The position numbers were made by a program, and so were the translations under genes. Shown here piece after piece: positions 1 to 7,883 of a DNA stretch of 30,741 nucleotides. A model generated the notes under the pieces. It made no database searches. It saw nothing but the letters and a program-made list of their open reading frames with translations, and was not told where the DNA came from. The stretch comes from Prevotellaceae bacterium (lineage in GTDB: Bacteria; Bacteroidota; Bacteroidia; Bacteroidales; Bacteroidaceae). Numbering within the stretch: the first letter of the stretch is position 1; each line of letters begins with the position of its first letter. Location: the NCBI GenBank assembly GCA_015257125.1, contig JABZKU010000026.1:1-30741 (forward strand). Direction: 5' to 3'.

Positions 1-213
1 ACGTTTTGCGTGTTGAAGTGCGACACGTCCAAAGAAGTCAAACCAGAGCAACCATCGAACATCCCAAACATGGAGGTGACGTTTTGCGTGTTGAAGTGCG
101 ACACGTCCAAAGAAGTCAAACCAGAGCAACCATCGAACATCCCAAACATGGAGGTGACGTTTTGCGTGTTGAAGTGCGACACGTCCAAAGAAGTCAAACC
201 AGAGCAACCATTG
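1..213 (-). repeat. 78-bp tandem repeats encoding BspA LRR units
   Basis: Units start at positions 1, 79 and 157, with a period of 78 bp (26 codons). The first two units are identical at the DNA level. The third matches up to about position 210 and then diverges into an older, degenerate LRR unit. Identical synonymous positions point to recent duplication or homogenisation of whole repeats rather than selection on protein sequence alone. The array continues past the left edge. Confidence 0.93.
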
Positions 214-695
214 AACATCCAACTCATATCAGTAACATTTTGTGTGTTGAAGTTCTTCAGGTCGAGCGAAGTCAGCGTCGAGCACCCCCAGAACATACTA
301 CTCATGTCTTTCACTTCCGCCGTGTTGAGGTATTCCAGTCCTTCTATTTTCGTGAGAACTTTACAATGATAGAACCACTTCGCGGTGGTGGTTGGACGGA
401 AATCTCGGAACGAGGCATCGAATACCACACGTGCGGTGGTACTGTCTCCCACGTCCCGTGTTCCTGCCCATGCAGGGAAGGTGTCATCTCCCTCCTTTTT
501 CGTCTCCTCGATGCCCCATGTCGTGCCGGTGCGGGTGGCACGCAGGGCATCGTAGTAGAAGGTGAGGGTAGTTTTGTCCTCGCTTTGCGCCACATAGGCC
601 TCGCGGGTTTGCGCCTGTGCACGCTGCGAAGTGGCCAGCAGAACACTAATCAGTGCGAAGAACATCGCACTACAATAACGTAAATAGTGGATCAT
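1..695 (-). CDS. BspA-family leucine-rich-repeat surface protein (partial, runs off left edge)
   Basis: Reading leftward from 695, the protein opens with a typical signal peptide: hydrophobic residues about 11-22 and an AQA|Q-type cleavage site near residue 30. A domain of about 90 residues follows. Then come repeats of about 23-26 residues with the pattern MFxGCSGLTSLDxSxFNTxNVTxM, the signature of BspA-type LRRs (DUF285). Family members are exported surface proteins that bind host matrix or other bacteria. The C-terminus is outside the window, so it cannot be seen whether a type IX or other sorting domain is present. I chose the ATG at 695 because GGAGGAG lies about 9 nt upstream; an in-frame ATG at 713 would add six residues (MEEHHL). 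A TAGCTTTG box at 804-811 is the likely promoter, giving a leader of about 100 nt. The family call is firm; the ligand is unknown. Confidence 0.9.
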   Translation of the reverse strand, partial: MIHYLRYCSAMFFALISVLLATSQRAQAQTREAYVAQSEDKTTLTFYYDALRATRTGTTWGIEETKKEGDDTFPAWAGTRDVGDSTTARVVFDASFRDFRPTTTAKWFYHCKVLTKIEGLEYLNTAEVKDMSSMFWGCSTLTSLDLKNFNTQNVTDMSWMFNGCSGLTSLDVSHFNTQNVTSMFGMFDGCSGLTSLDVSHFNTQNVTSMFGMFDGCSGLTSLDVSHFNTQN

Positions 696-803
696 AAGGT
701 GGTGCTCCTCCATTTCTTTCTCTGATCGGGGGAAGTCGCCTTCGGGAACAGGGGCAGAGGGTGAAAAGATAGAATTAAACGAGGGTATGTTTTATATTCC
801 GCA

Positions 804-811
804 CAAAGCTA
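804..811 (-). promoter_or_regulatory. Bacteroidota -7 box upstream of the BspA-like gene
   Basis: On the minus strand this reads TAGCTTTG, matching the Bacteroidota -7 consensus TAnnTTTG. It lies about 109 nt upstream of the ATG at 695. No clear TTG -33 element sits at the usual distance. A second match (TACCTTTG) lies at 886-893 on the same strand. This is a motif match only. Confidence 0.45.
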
Positions 812-1011
812 CGAGGCAAGGGAAAGAGATAAATAGGCATTGTAGTGCGGTGCAAAAAGTGCTGTTTTGTTTATTGCTTTGTTGGCAAAGGTAGAGGAAT
901 AAGTTGATGTATCGAAATAAAAACGCTGAAAATAAAGTTTGTCTTCTTTGCCTTTGAAATACGCTTGCCAACCACTATCAAAAATGTTACATCGGCTTGC
1001 AAAAATTGGAC

Positions 1012-1412
1012 ACGCCTCGCGTGCGCGCGCGTCAGGTGTTTTCCGCTTTTTGCCTTCACCCTTCACCTTCACGCCTTACTACTTGATTGACAGCTGGTTG
1101 CAGGTGAAGGCAAAGACGATTTTTGCCTTCACCCTCCGTGACTTACCTTTCCTCACTCGACGCGGACGGGAAACACCACACGAAAATGCGGAAAAATCAG
1201 TGGACTTTGATCAAAAACGTGCCTACCTTTGTCCCAAAACCCACAACAATTCAAGCGATTCCCGCACAGCGGTGAAGGCAAAGGTGAACACTGACCTTCA
1301 CCATTTCCTTCACCGCATCAACTTGATTTACTGCGTCTTACACAAGTAGGTGAAGAGTGAAGGCAAAAAACGAAAAATGCGGTGTGCGCACGCGCTCCCG
1401 CGCGCGAGGAAA
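1012..1412. repeat. Intergenic inverted-repeat element A (GCCTTCACC family)
   Basis: This non-coding element of about 400 bp is bounded by inverted ends. The left end (1012-1070) has a CG-alternating tract, a T-rich stretch (ttttccgcttttt) and GCCTTCACCCTTCACC. The right end (about 1350-1412) is its inverse: GGTGAAGAGTGAAGGCAAAA, then gcaccgc-like and CG-alternating sequence. Inside, 1103-1133 forms a perfect hairpin with a 12-bp stem (GGTGAAGGCAAA / TTTGCCTTCACC) and a 7-nt loop. Further GGTGAAGGC copies occur, for example at 1271-1279. The internal motif TTGCAGGTGA is shared with element C. It carries a middle segment (about 1134-1270) with a promoter-like TACCTTTG at 1224-1231. No plausible coding frame spans it. 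See elements B and C. Confidence 0.75.
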
Positions 1413-1753
1413 TGTACGTTTCGACAACACCCGACAGTCTTTTCGAGAAACGCATCGGCGCCGGGGCATCACTTCCCCACCCAAGCAGACGATTTGCCCC
1501 GCTTCGCATACGACGATGAAGCGGGGCAAAGCGTTATCGGCAGCCACGGGCATTGGGGTACGTGTGCGAGCGGGCAAGTAGGCGGGCGGCACTTTTCCGA
1601 TTAAGAGCAAACGTTCGGCACGCACAGCGGCGACAACAAAGGCAAGGCACGAGGAAAGGGAGCGCGCCGAGAGTGGACAGCGACCGGAGGCTTGTCGCAC
1701 CGCGGTTGAGCGGGCGGACAGCAAGGAATGAGAGGGAGTGGAGGTAGATAGAC
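1413..1753. other. Intergenic region with a 13-bp-stem hairpin
   Basis: No supported gene lies in this region. The one clear structure is a perfect inverted repeat at 1493-1530: a 13-bp stem (tttgccccgcttc / gaagcggggcaaa) around a 12-nt loop. It has no T-run on either side, so a classical intrinsic terminator is doubtful. The open frames across it have no recognisable protein features. Confidence 0.4.
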
Positions 1754-1790
1754 AAAAAAATCCCTCACAACACAAAGTTGTAAGGGATTT
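1754..1790 (-). terminator. Intrinsic terminator of tRNA-His
   Basis: On the minus strand, just downstream of the tRNA, an imperfect hairpin of about 13 bp (aatccctt-acaac / gttgt-gagggatt) is followed by a run of seven T. Position and orientation fit termination of the tRNA-His transcript. Confidence 0.8.
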
Positions 1791-1797
1791 GAAGAAG

Positions 1798-1871
1798 GGT
1801 GACCGATGGGATTCGAACCCACGACATTCAGAACCACAATCTGACGCTCTAACCAACTGAACTACGGTCAC
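1798..1871 (-). tRNA. tRNA-His (anticodon GUG)
   Basis: The minus strand folds as a cloverleaf. The acceptor GTGACCG pairs with CGGTCAC. The anticodon stem TCAGA/TCTGA carries the loop TTGTGGT, whose anticodon is GTG. The T-arm GGGTTCGAATCCC is intact. The discriminator is C73, and the base before G1 is G, as expected for the G-1:C73 identity pair of tRNA-His. CCA is not encoded. It is flanked by a promoter (1902-1932) and a terminator (1754-1790), so it is probably transcribed alone. Confidence 0.97.
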
Positions 1872-1901
1872 CATGAGCACCTTTCTTCCTGAAAGGCGAT
1901 G

Positions 1902-1932
1902 CAAAAGTACGCACTTTTCGCGAATACTCCAA
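1902..1932 (-). promoter_or_regulatory. Promoter of tRNA-His (TTG-N20-TACTTTTG)
   Basis: On the minus strand the -7 box is TACTTTTG (1902-1909). A TTG -33 element lies at 1930-1932, 20 nt upstream. Both match the Bacteroidota consensus. The box sits about 30 nt ahead of the tRNA 5' end. Confidence 0.75.
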
Positions 1933-1978
1933 ATTTTCGAGGACTTTTTTTTCGCTTTCGGGCGTTTTTTTCGCTCAA

Positions 1979-2524
1979 TCACTCTTCAACATCATCTGAA
2001 GCGGTGTCTTGATTGGTGTCTTGCACGATCTGCGGTTTGCCCGTTCCGACGAGGGGGAGCGTGATTTTGAAGGCGGTTCCGCCCTCTTCATCGCCGGGAG
2101 CGTTGAGTTGCGCACCGAAATGCAAACCCGAGGCGTCCACACTGCTGAAAGCGATACCGCCGAGGATTTGATGGCGCGTGCCGTCGGCCGTGAAATCGGC
2201 TTTCGTAAACGAAAAACGCACGGGCGTGCCGCCATCGCGCACCACGCTGACCGTAATGCGGTTGTCGAGATAGGGATCGCCGAAACGATCTTTGACGCGG
2301 GGCAGCGAATCGTCGGGCGCGCTGACAATGTCAAAATGATATTGGTGTCCGTTGTACTCGGCATCGGCACGTACGGTGCGCGCCTCGTCACGGCCGGGCC
2401 CTTCTTCTACGGCGAGAGCCACCTGCGTGGTGTCGGCCGTCTGTTCGGACGAAGATTTGCCGCCACAGGCCACGATACTCGTTAGCGCCAACGCAAGCGC
2501 GGCCATCCAATAGAACTTTTTCAT
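1979..2524 (-). CDS. Small lipoprotein, DUF4738-like
   Basis: This 181-residue protein begins with a lipoprotein signal: MKKFYWMAALALALTSIVAC, with the lipidated Cys at residue 20. A Ser/Glu/Thr-rich linker follows, then one globular domain of about 130 residues rich in beta strands. The conserved-looking core contains YNGHQYHFDIVSAPDDSLP, KDRFGDPYLDNRITV and KITLPLVG. I recall this pattern from the Bacteroidales lipoprotein family DUF4738, whose function is unknown; that assignment is from memory and not checked. The start at 2524 is chosen because it begins the signal peptide; an upstream in-frame ATG would add 21 charged residues. The gene is divergent from the DUF4230 pair. The C-terminal 15 residues are acidic. 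Confidence 0.75.
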   Translation of the reverse strand: MKKFYWMAALALALTSIVACGGKSSSEQTADTTQVALAVEEGPGRDEARTVRADAEYNGHQYHFDIVSAPDDSLPRVKDRFGDPYLDNRITVSVVRDGGTPVRFSFTKADFTADGTRHQILGGIAFSSVDASGLHFGAQLNAPGDEEGGTAFKITLPLVGTGKPQIVQDTNQDTASDDVEE

Positions 2525-2587
2525 GTTGGAGTAAAGGATTTTCTTATTTGTTAGCCGCGAATATAGCAAATTATTGCCACATGGCAA

Positions 2588-2617
2588 TTGTCCGCCGAAA
2601 AATTATCGCTATATTTG
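2588..2617 (+). promoter_or_regulatory. Promoter for the DUF4230/C11 cluster
   Basis: TTG at 2588-2590 and TATATTTG at 2610-2617 are 19 nt apart and match the Bacteroidota consensus. Transcription would start near 2622-2625, leaving a leader of only about 10 nt before the ATG at 2635. Confidence 0.55.
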
Positions 2618-2634
2618 CCCTACAATATATGGAT

Positions 2635-3321
2635 ATGATACGCTATTTCTTCATTGCTCTCCTCTCGCTGACTTTCGCGGCTTGCCAAAACAAAACAAGC
2701 GGCGAACAGGCGAACGACTCCACGGCGAAGGCCGCGGCGCTGCCGCAAGAGGCCATCGACACCCTGCAACAAGTGGTGATGCGCACGCAGCAACAAAACA
2801 AACTCTACACCACCGAGTGCAAAATACACAAGGTGGTGCTGTTCTCCGACACGAAAAAAATCGGTGGGAAACTGCTCGACATCGACAAACCCGGCTACCG
2901 CAAAGTGGCCGTTCCGCTCGACGTGACGCTCAAGGGCTCGATAGACTTCACGCATTTCGACGCTTCGAACGTGACGCGTACCGACTCGCTCATCGTCATT
3001 ACGCTCCCCGATCCGCAAATCACCATCACGGCCTCGCGCATTGACTTCAAGGGGGCGCGACAATACGTTTCGACCTTGCGTTCCAACTTCACCGACGAAG
3101 AAATCACTCAGCTGGCGCGACAGGGCGAAGACAGCATTCGTCACCACATCGAACGCTACGGACTGGTGGAGGCTTCGCGCACGGCTGCGGCACGCGTGCT
3201 GGTACCGATGCTCAAACAACTGGGCTATGCCGAAAGTAACATCATTGTGCGCTTTCGCAAAGATTTCAACAACAACGACTTGATCCGCCGCGTACGAACC
3301 CTCAACACGCCTGCTTCATGA
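2635..3321 (+). CDS. DUF4230 lipoprotein (first of a pair)
   Basis: The 228-residue protein has a lipoprotein signal (MIRYFFIALLSLTFAAC, Cys at residue 17), a short Ser/Thr/Ala linker, and a domain that fits DUF4230. That domain contains LYTTECKIHKVVLFSD, a beta-rich middle with LKGSIDF and VITLPDPQI, and a helical end with EITQLARQGEDSIRHHI and LKQLGY-x5-IIVRF. The biochemical function of the family is unknown. The start could also be the ATG at 2629 (two extra residues). It overlaps the next gene by 4 nt (ATGA), so the two are probably translationally coupled and may work together at the envelope. Confidence 0.8.
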   Translation: MIRYFFIALLSLTFAACQNKTSGEQANDSTAKAAALPQEAIDTLQQVVMRTQQQNKLYTTECKIHKVVLFSDTKKIGGKLLDIDKPGYRKVAVPLDVTLKGSIDFTHFDASNVTRTDSLIVITLPDPQITITASRIDFKGARQYVSTLRSNFTDEEITQLARQGEDSIRHHIERYGLVEASRTAAARVLVPMLKQLGYAESNIIVRFRKDFNNNDLIRRVRTLNTPAS

Positions 3322-4241
3322 ACAACGACAACGAACTCCAACCCTCTACCGGCGAGGGAATGCAGCCCACCATCGGCGATGTGCCTGTGGGCATGGTGCA
3401 AACCGAGCGCCCCGAAGCGAACGAGCCGACGGACGGAGCAAAAGAAAACGTCACGACGCAGCAAGAGGTGACGACGGCGAACGAGAACACGGCGAACGCG
3501 GTCGAAACGGTCGCTCCGCCGGCAGAACTTCCCGCAACAACCCCGACACCGGCCGAACCGGAGCCGGCTCCGCCTGCCCCTCCGCGCAAAGACAACGGCT
3601 GCTTGCTGGCCGTGCTCGGCGCACTGTGGTGGATCATCAAATTCATTTTCCGCAAATGGCGCTTCACGCTTGCGGTACTCCTGCTGGCTGCTTTGGGCTA
3701 TGTGGGTTACCGCGTAAAGAAGGTCTACTTCGACGGCGAGGGGCTTTTTGCCACAACACCGGCCATTGACACCACACCTGAAGAGATTCGCGCCCTTCGC
3801 AACATCGGGCAATGGGAAGCCCTCTCGGTCGACACCGAAGAATTGGTGGAAAAGAACGAGAACTCCCTGCTGTCGTCAAAGCAAATGGTCTGCGTCTACC
3901 GCGGTACCCTGCGCCTTGGCATCGATATGGCAAAGGTCACCGACAAATGGTGCAACGTGCAAGGCAAAACGGTGACGCTTCACTTGCCCGATGTGGAACT
4001 GCTGGACAATGAATTTATTAACGACACGCGCACCACGGTGTTCGTGCAAGAAGGGAATTGGAATGCCGATGCGAAACAACAAATGCGCACACAGGCGGCC
4101 GAAGCCATGAAAAAACGTGCGTTGAGTGCAGAAAATCTCAGCTTGGCACGCCGCAACGCTGAAGCACAATTCCGCCAACTTTTCACCGCCTTGGGCTACG
4201 ATGAAGTGAACATCGTGTTCGGAGACGGACAAAACGAATGA
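3318..4241 (+). CDS. Membrane-anchored DUF4230 protein (second of a pair)
   Basis: The 307-residue protein has three parts. Residues 1-92 are low-complexity and rich in Glu, Thr, Pro and Ala. Residues 95-133 are hydrophobic, with one or two membrane segments (CLLAVLGALWWIIKFIF and FTLAVLLLAALGYVGYRV). Residues about 155-307 form a DUF4230-like domain with the same order of motifs as the upstream gene: an N-terminal ALSVDTEELVEK strand, TVTLHLPDVELLD, a helical RRNAEAQFRQLF and a final LGYDEVNIVF. It starts inside the stop of the previous gene and ends 4 nt before the C11 peptidase. The two paralogues differ in anchoring: one is a lipoprotein, the other a transmembrane protein. The function is unknown. 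Confidence 0.78.
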   Translation: MNNDNELQPSTGEGMQPTIGDVPVGMVQTERPEANEPTDGAKENVTTQQEVTTANENTANAVETVAPPAELPATTPTPAEPEPAPPAPPRKDNGCLLAVLGALWWIIKFIFRKWRFTLAVLLLAALGYVGYRVKKVYFDGEGLFATTPAIDTTPEEIRALRNIGQWEALSVDTEELVEKNENSLLSSKQMVCVYRGTLRLGIDMAKVTDKWCNVQGKTVTLHLPDVELLDNEFINDTRTTVFVQEGNWNADAKQQMRTQAAEAMKKRALSAENLSLARRNAEAQFRQLFTALGYDEVNIVFGDGQNE

Positions 4242-4245
4242 TCGC

Positions 4246-5664
4246 ATGAATAGACTCTTTTCACTTTTCTGCTCGGCGCTGGTGCTACTCTGCACGAGTT
4301 GGACATTCGCGGCCTGCGATAAGAACAACGACGGACCGCTGCCGGAAGTCAAGAAGGAAAAACAAACGGTGCTGGTCTATATGGCTGCGCAAAACTCGCT
4401 CGGCTACAACGGCTATCGCCTGCAAGACAGTACCGAAATTATGAACGGGGCGCCTTACCTCGGCGAAGGCCAACGCGTGCTCGTCTTCATGGACGACGAA
4501 CGAGCACCCCGCCTCTATGAAGTGGCGCGCGGCTACGCCCGTCCCAAATTGGTGAAGCAATGGGAAGAAGATCTCAACTCGGCCGATCCGAAAACGCTGA
4601 CGACCGTGCTCAATATCATGAAGGAGCAATTTGCGTCGGATAGCTACGGTTTGGTGCTGTGGAGCCATGCGGACGGTTGGTTGCCGGGAGCGCGCAACTA
4701 TCGCAACGCACACCCCACGACTTCGAACCCGATCTTGGCTGCTGACGGAAAGGTGACGAAAAACACGGCGCGCCACTTCCGTCCCCAAAGTTATGGGATG
4801 GATGTGGGCAAGGACGGCAATATGGCACGCGACAAAGCGGCGCTCGGCGATTTTCCCTACGAGATGAATGTGGAAGACATCGCCAAGGCGGTGCAACGCA
4901 GCGGCCTTCACCTCCGATTCATCCACAACGACTGCTGCGAAATGCAGTGCATCGAGGTAGCTTATGCCCTGCGCGACGTCACCGACTACGTGGCGGGGTC
5001 GCCGATGCAGATTTCGGCCATCGGTGGGTTCTACACCGACATGCTCCGTTGGGGCTACTTCTCGCCCGACATTGCCGACCTCGGTAAAACGTATGTCGAT
5101 TACTACCGCGGCAAGGGCAGCCTGCCTTATTATGAAGACTTTGGCGTCGTCTTTTCGATTTTGCGCACAGCCGATTTGCAGGCCGTGGCCGACTCGATGG
5201 CGAAAGTGCTTCCCCGCAACCTGCCGGCGCTCAACGCGCAAGGGACACCCAACTATCCGAACACGGACAAGATACAACCCTATGGCCGCTACTCGAGCTA
5301 CTTCTTCTATCGTCCCGAGTTTTTCGACATGAGCGACGCGCTCCGCAACCTCCTCACCACCGAGGATTTTGCCAAGGTACAAAAGGCGCTCGACCGCGCC
5401 ACGGTGTACAAAGCCACCACCAAGCGCTTCTTTACGGGCATGGGTGCCGGCCGACAATACTGGATCAATGGAGGATGGCGTAACACGTTGGATTTCAATG
5501 ATGCAATCTACGTCAACGAAGCCAACTTCTGCGGCGTTTCGATGTTCATTCCTCAACAACGCTATGCCGACAACGCGGCACGCTGTCCGCAGGGCAACTT
5601 GAACATCACCTACCGCGACACCGAATGGTACCGCGCCGCCGGTTGGAAAGCCGCCGGTTGGTAA
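4246..5664 (+). CDS. C11 (clostripain-family) cysteine peptidase, lipoprotein
   Basis: The 472-residue protein starts with a signal ending TFAAC (lipidated Cys at residue 24), so it is probably tethered to the envelope facing outward. The clostripain-like fold is visible: TVLVYMAAQNSLG at residues 41-53, catalytic His141 in LWSHADGW, and the nucleophile region NDCCEMQCIEVAYAL at 228-242. Cys231 aligns with the catalytic Cys of the family (usual form D-A-C-L-M; here D-C-C-E-M). Family members cleave after basic residues and often self-process; these are family facts, not seen here. The ATG is 4 nt after the stop of the DUF4230 gene, which places it in the same operon. Substrates are unknown. 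Confidence 0.88.
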   Translation: MNRLFSLFCSALVLLCTSWTFAACDKNNDGPLPEVKKEKQTVLVYMAAQNSLGYNGYRLQDSTEIMNGAPYLGEGQRVLVFMDDERAPRLYEVARGYARPKLVKQWEEDLNSADPKTLTTVLNIMKEQFASDSYGLVLWSHADGWLPGARNYRNAHPTTSNPILAADGKVTKNTARHFRPQSYGMDVGKDGNMARDKAALGDFPYEMNVEDIAKAVQRSGLHLRFIHNDCCEMQCIEVAYALRDVTDYVAGSPMQISAIGGFYTDMLRWGYFSPDIADLGKTYVDYYRGKGSLPYYEDFGVVFSILRTADLQAVADSMAKVLPRNLPALNAQGTPNYPNTDKIQPYGRYSSYFFYRPEFFDMSDALRNLLTTEDFAKVQKALDRATVYKATTKRFFTGMGAGRQYWINGGWRNTLDFNDAIYVNEANFCGVSMFIPQQRYADNAARCPQGNLNITYRDTEWYRAAGWKAAGW

Positions 5665-5727
5665 TCGCTTCTGCACCACTCCTCTTTTATATTAACACTT
5701 CATCCTTTCTTTTCTCTCTACCTTTTC

Positions 5728-6399
5728 ATGGCAGCGATCATTCTTTGGGTGCTTACCCACCTCAGTTACTGGGTTATCTTCGTCGGCATGGCGATCGAAA
5801 GCTCGTTTATTCCCTTTCCTTCGGAAGCCGTCGTCCCCCCCGCGGCATGGTTGGCACAACAAGGCACGCTCGACATCTTTTTGGTGGTGGTCGTCGCCAC
5901 CTTGGGGGCTGATCTGGGCGGACTGGTCAATTATGCACTGGCTTATTGGCTCGGGCGCCCGGTCATCTACCGATTGGCCGAAACGAAATGGGCGAAAATG
6001 CTGCTCATCAACAAAGAATCGATCGAAAAGAGCGAGCGTTTCTTCCGTCATCACGGGGTAGTTTCCACTTTGGTGGGGCGTCTCGTGCCGGGGGTGCGAC
6101 AACTCATCAGCATTCCGGCCGGTTTGTCGCGCATGCACCTCGGTAAATTCCTCCTCTACACCACCATCGGTGCCGGAGCGTGGAATTGTGTGCTCGCGTT
6201 CTTGGGTTACTACGTCATTCCCGCCGCTTTCCCCGATCTCAAAACCACCGAGCAGGTGATGGACCGTGCCAACCGCTACAGCCACGAGATTGGTTACGCG
6301 ATGATTGGTCTCATCGGTTTGTTGCTTGCCTATGCCGGCTACAAATACCTGCGTCATCGCAAAGAACAACAGAATAAAAAGGACGAAAACGCGCTTTGA
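5728..6399 (+). CDS. DedA-family integral membrane protein
   Basis: The 223-residue inner-membrane protein has about five hydrophobic segments. It carries the DedA/VTT signatures: an acidic residue before a proline-rich re-entrant turn (ESSFIPFPSEAVVPPA, residues 24-39) and GRLVPGVRQLISIPAGLSRM (about 112-131), which contains the conserved arginine and glycine. DedA proteins are thought to be lipid scramblases, or proton-linked transporters for undecaprenyl-phosphate or phosphatidylethanolamine recycling. Which applies here is not evident. The tail is lysine-rich and cytoplasmic. It lies 63 nt after the C11 peptidase, with no terminator seen between them. Confidence 0.9.
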   Translation: MAAIILWVLTHLSYWVIFVGMAIESSFIPFPSEAVVPPAAWLAQQGTLDIFLVVVVATLGADLGGLVNYALAYWLGRPVIYRLAETKWAKMLLINKESIEKSERFFRHHGVVSTLVGRLVPGVRQLISIPAGLSRMHLGKFLLYTTIGAGAWNCVLAFLGYYVIPAAFPDLKTTEQVMDRANRYSHEIGYAMIGLIGLLLAYAGYKYLRHRKEQQNKKDENAL

Positions 6400-6521
6400 A
6401 ACTTCTAACTCCGGCACGTTGCCTCTTCGCTCCACCTCTTTGTATCTTCTCTTGCGGTATTGAAGTATTTCTCTAAGGCGTTGAAACTTCTCTTTCTACT
6501 GTTTTGACGGCACACAAGCCT

Positions 6522-7883
6522 ATGTTGGTTCAATTTCCCTCCACGCTGCGCGCAGACATCACGCTTCCAACGAGCAAAAGCATCTCGGCGCGCGCACTGA
6601 TTCTCCGTGCGCTGGCCGGAGCGGATACTCCGATTCACGACCTCTCCGACAGCGACGACACGCGCGCTTTGTTGGCCGCGCTGGCAGCCACAACCGAAGT
6701 AAATCAGGAGGAGAAAAACCGACAAACGCCCCAAAGTGAAGAGAAAGTCGTGGAGAAAAACGGTGCAAAAACGTCCTCCGACGCAAATGACTCCTCCACT
6801 TTTCCCATCGATATCGGGGCAGCCGGCACCGCCATGCGCTTTCTCACCGCTTACTTCGCCACTTGCCCCGGAAAGTCGTGCATGCTCACCGGAAGTGCGC
6901 GCATGAAAGAGCGTCCCATCGCCTTGCTCGTCGACGCACTCCGCAGTCTTGGCGCAGAAATAGACTATGTAGAAAAAGAAGGCTTCCCCCCGTTGCGCAT
7001 TCAAGGGAAGACGCTCCACGGCGGCACCGTGGAACTCTCTGCGCAAGTCAGTTCGCAGTACATTTCTGCGCTGCTCATGATCGCGCCCACACTCGAACAA
7101 GGTCTTACGCTCCGTCTGCTCGGCGAAATTGCCTCGGCACCTTACATTGCCATGACCTTGGCGTTGATGAAATCCTTTGGCGTCGACGCAAAATGGGAAG
7201 GTAATGAGCTATTCGTTCCCGCCGGTCGCTACCGCTGTCCGCAGCCTTACCACATCGAACCCGATTGGAGCGCCGCCTCCTACTGGTACGAACTCATTGC
7301 GCTCTCTCCCGATCCGGCAGCCCGTATCCTTCTCCGCGGTTTGCGCGCAGAAAGTGTACAAGGCGACGCTGCCTGCGCCGAACTCTTCGCGCCCCTCGGT
7401 GTGAAAACCACCTTCACCGAAGCAGGAGCTGTCCTCACAAAATGCACACCGGCGGCGAACGCTGTTTTTGTCCGCGACTTTTCGGCGACTCCCGACCTCG
7501 CTCAAACGCTTGTCGTCACTTGCGCTCTTCTCGGTCGAGCCTTTCGCTTCACCGGTCTCGCATCACTCCATATTAAAGAGACCGATCGCATCGCCGCGCT
7601 CCAAAACGAACTTCGGCAATTCGGCATCGTGCTCCACTCTCCCGAACACGGCACCTTGGAGTTTACGCCCGCTCCTCAAGCGTCGCCCACCTTCCCCGAA
7701 ACGAGTCCTCCATTCGAAGGCAACACTTCGACACCCACCATCCACACCTACGACGACCACCGCATGGCGCTCTCCTTTGCACCCGCAGCACTCGTTGTCG
7801 GTCCGATTGAAATCTGCTGTCCGGAAGTCGTCAGCAAGTCTTATCCGCGTTTTTGGGAAGATCTGCAACGACTAACCCCCTAA
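6522..7883 (+). CDS. aroA: 3-phosphoshikimate 1-carboxyvinyltransferase (EPSP synthase)
   Basis: The enzyme joins shikimate-3-phosphate and phosphoenolpyruvate in the chorismate pathway, in the cytoplasm. Family motifs (453 residues from the ATG at 6522): PTSKSISAR (16-24, active-site Lys and Ser), GAAGTAMRF (99-107), SSQYISALLM (187-196), EPDWSAASYW (246-255, catalytic Asp), KETDRI (352-357), DDHRMALS (411-418) and KSYPRFW (439-445). It is longer than the usual 410-430 residues because of two low-complexity inserts: residues about 58-94 (Lys/Glu/Ser-rich) and about 383-406 (Pro/Thr/Ser-rich). Both sit between conserved blocks. The loop usually written GNAGT reads GAAGT here. An in-frame TTG at 6504 is a possible earlier start. 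Confidence 0.95.
   Translation: MLVQFPSTLRADITLPTSKSISARALILRALAGADTPIHDLSDSDDTRALLAALAATTEVNQEEKNRQTPQSEEKVVEKNGAKTSSDANDSSTFPIDIGAAGTAMRFLTAYFATCPGKSCMLTGSARMKERPIALLVDALRSLGAEIDYVEKEGFPPLRIQGKTLHGGTVELSAQVSSQYISALLMIAPTLEQGLTLRLLGEIASAPYIAMTLALMKSFGVDAKWEGNELFVPAGRYRCPQPYHIEPDWSAASYWYELIALSPDPAARILLRGLRAESVQGDAACAELFAPLGVKTTFTEAGAVLTKCTPAANAVFVRDFSATPDLAQTLVVTCALLGRAFRFTGLASLHIKETDRIAALQNELRQFGIVLHSPEHGTLEFTPAPQASPTFPETSPPFEGNTSTPTIHTYDDHRMALSFAPAALVVGPIEICCPEVVSKSYPRFWEDLQRLTP

Noticed and set aside
1..213. CRISPR-like appearance of the repeats at the left edge
   Set aside because: Units are directly adjacent with no spacers and encode BspA leucine-rich repeats in frame.
939..1349. 136-codon frame across element A
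   Set aside because: It reads through the inverted repeats, and no homologous frame is kept in elements B or C.
1493..1530. Perfect 13-bp hairpin as a transcription terminator
   Set aside because: There is no T-run on either strand and no gene ending nearby, so it is kept only as a structure.
1338..1982. 214-codon minus-strand frame spanning the tRNA-His gene
   Set aside because: It would translate a tRNA and its terminator.
4285..5679. 464-codon minus-strand frame opposite the C11 peptidase
   Set aside because: It fully overlaps a gene with signal peptide and catalytic motifs. The translation has no recognisable domain.
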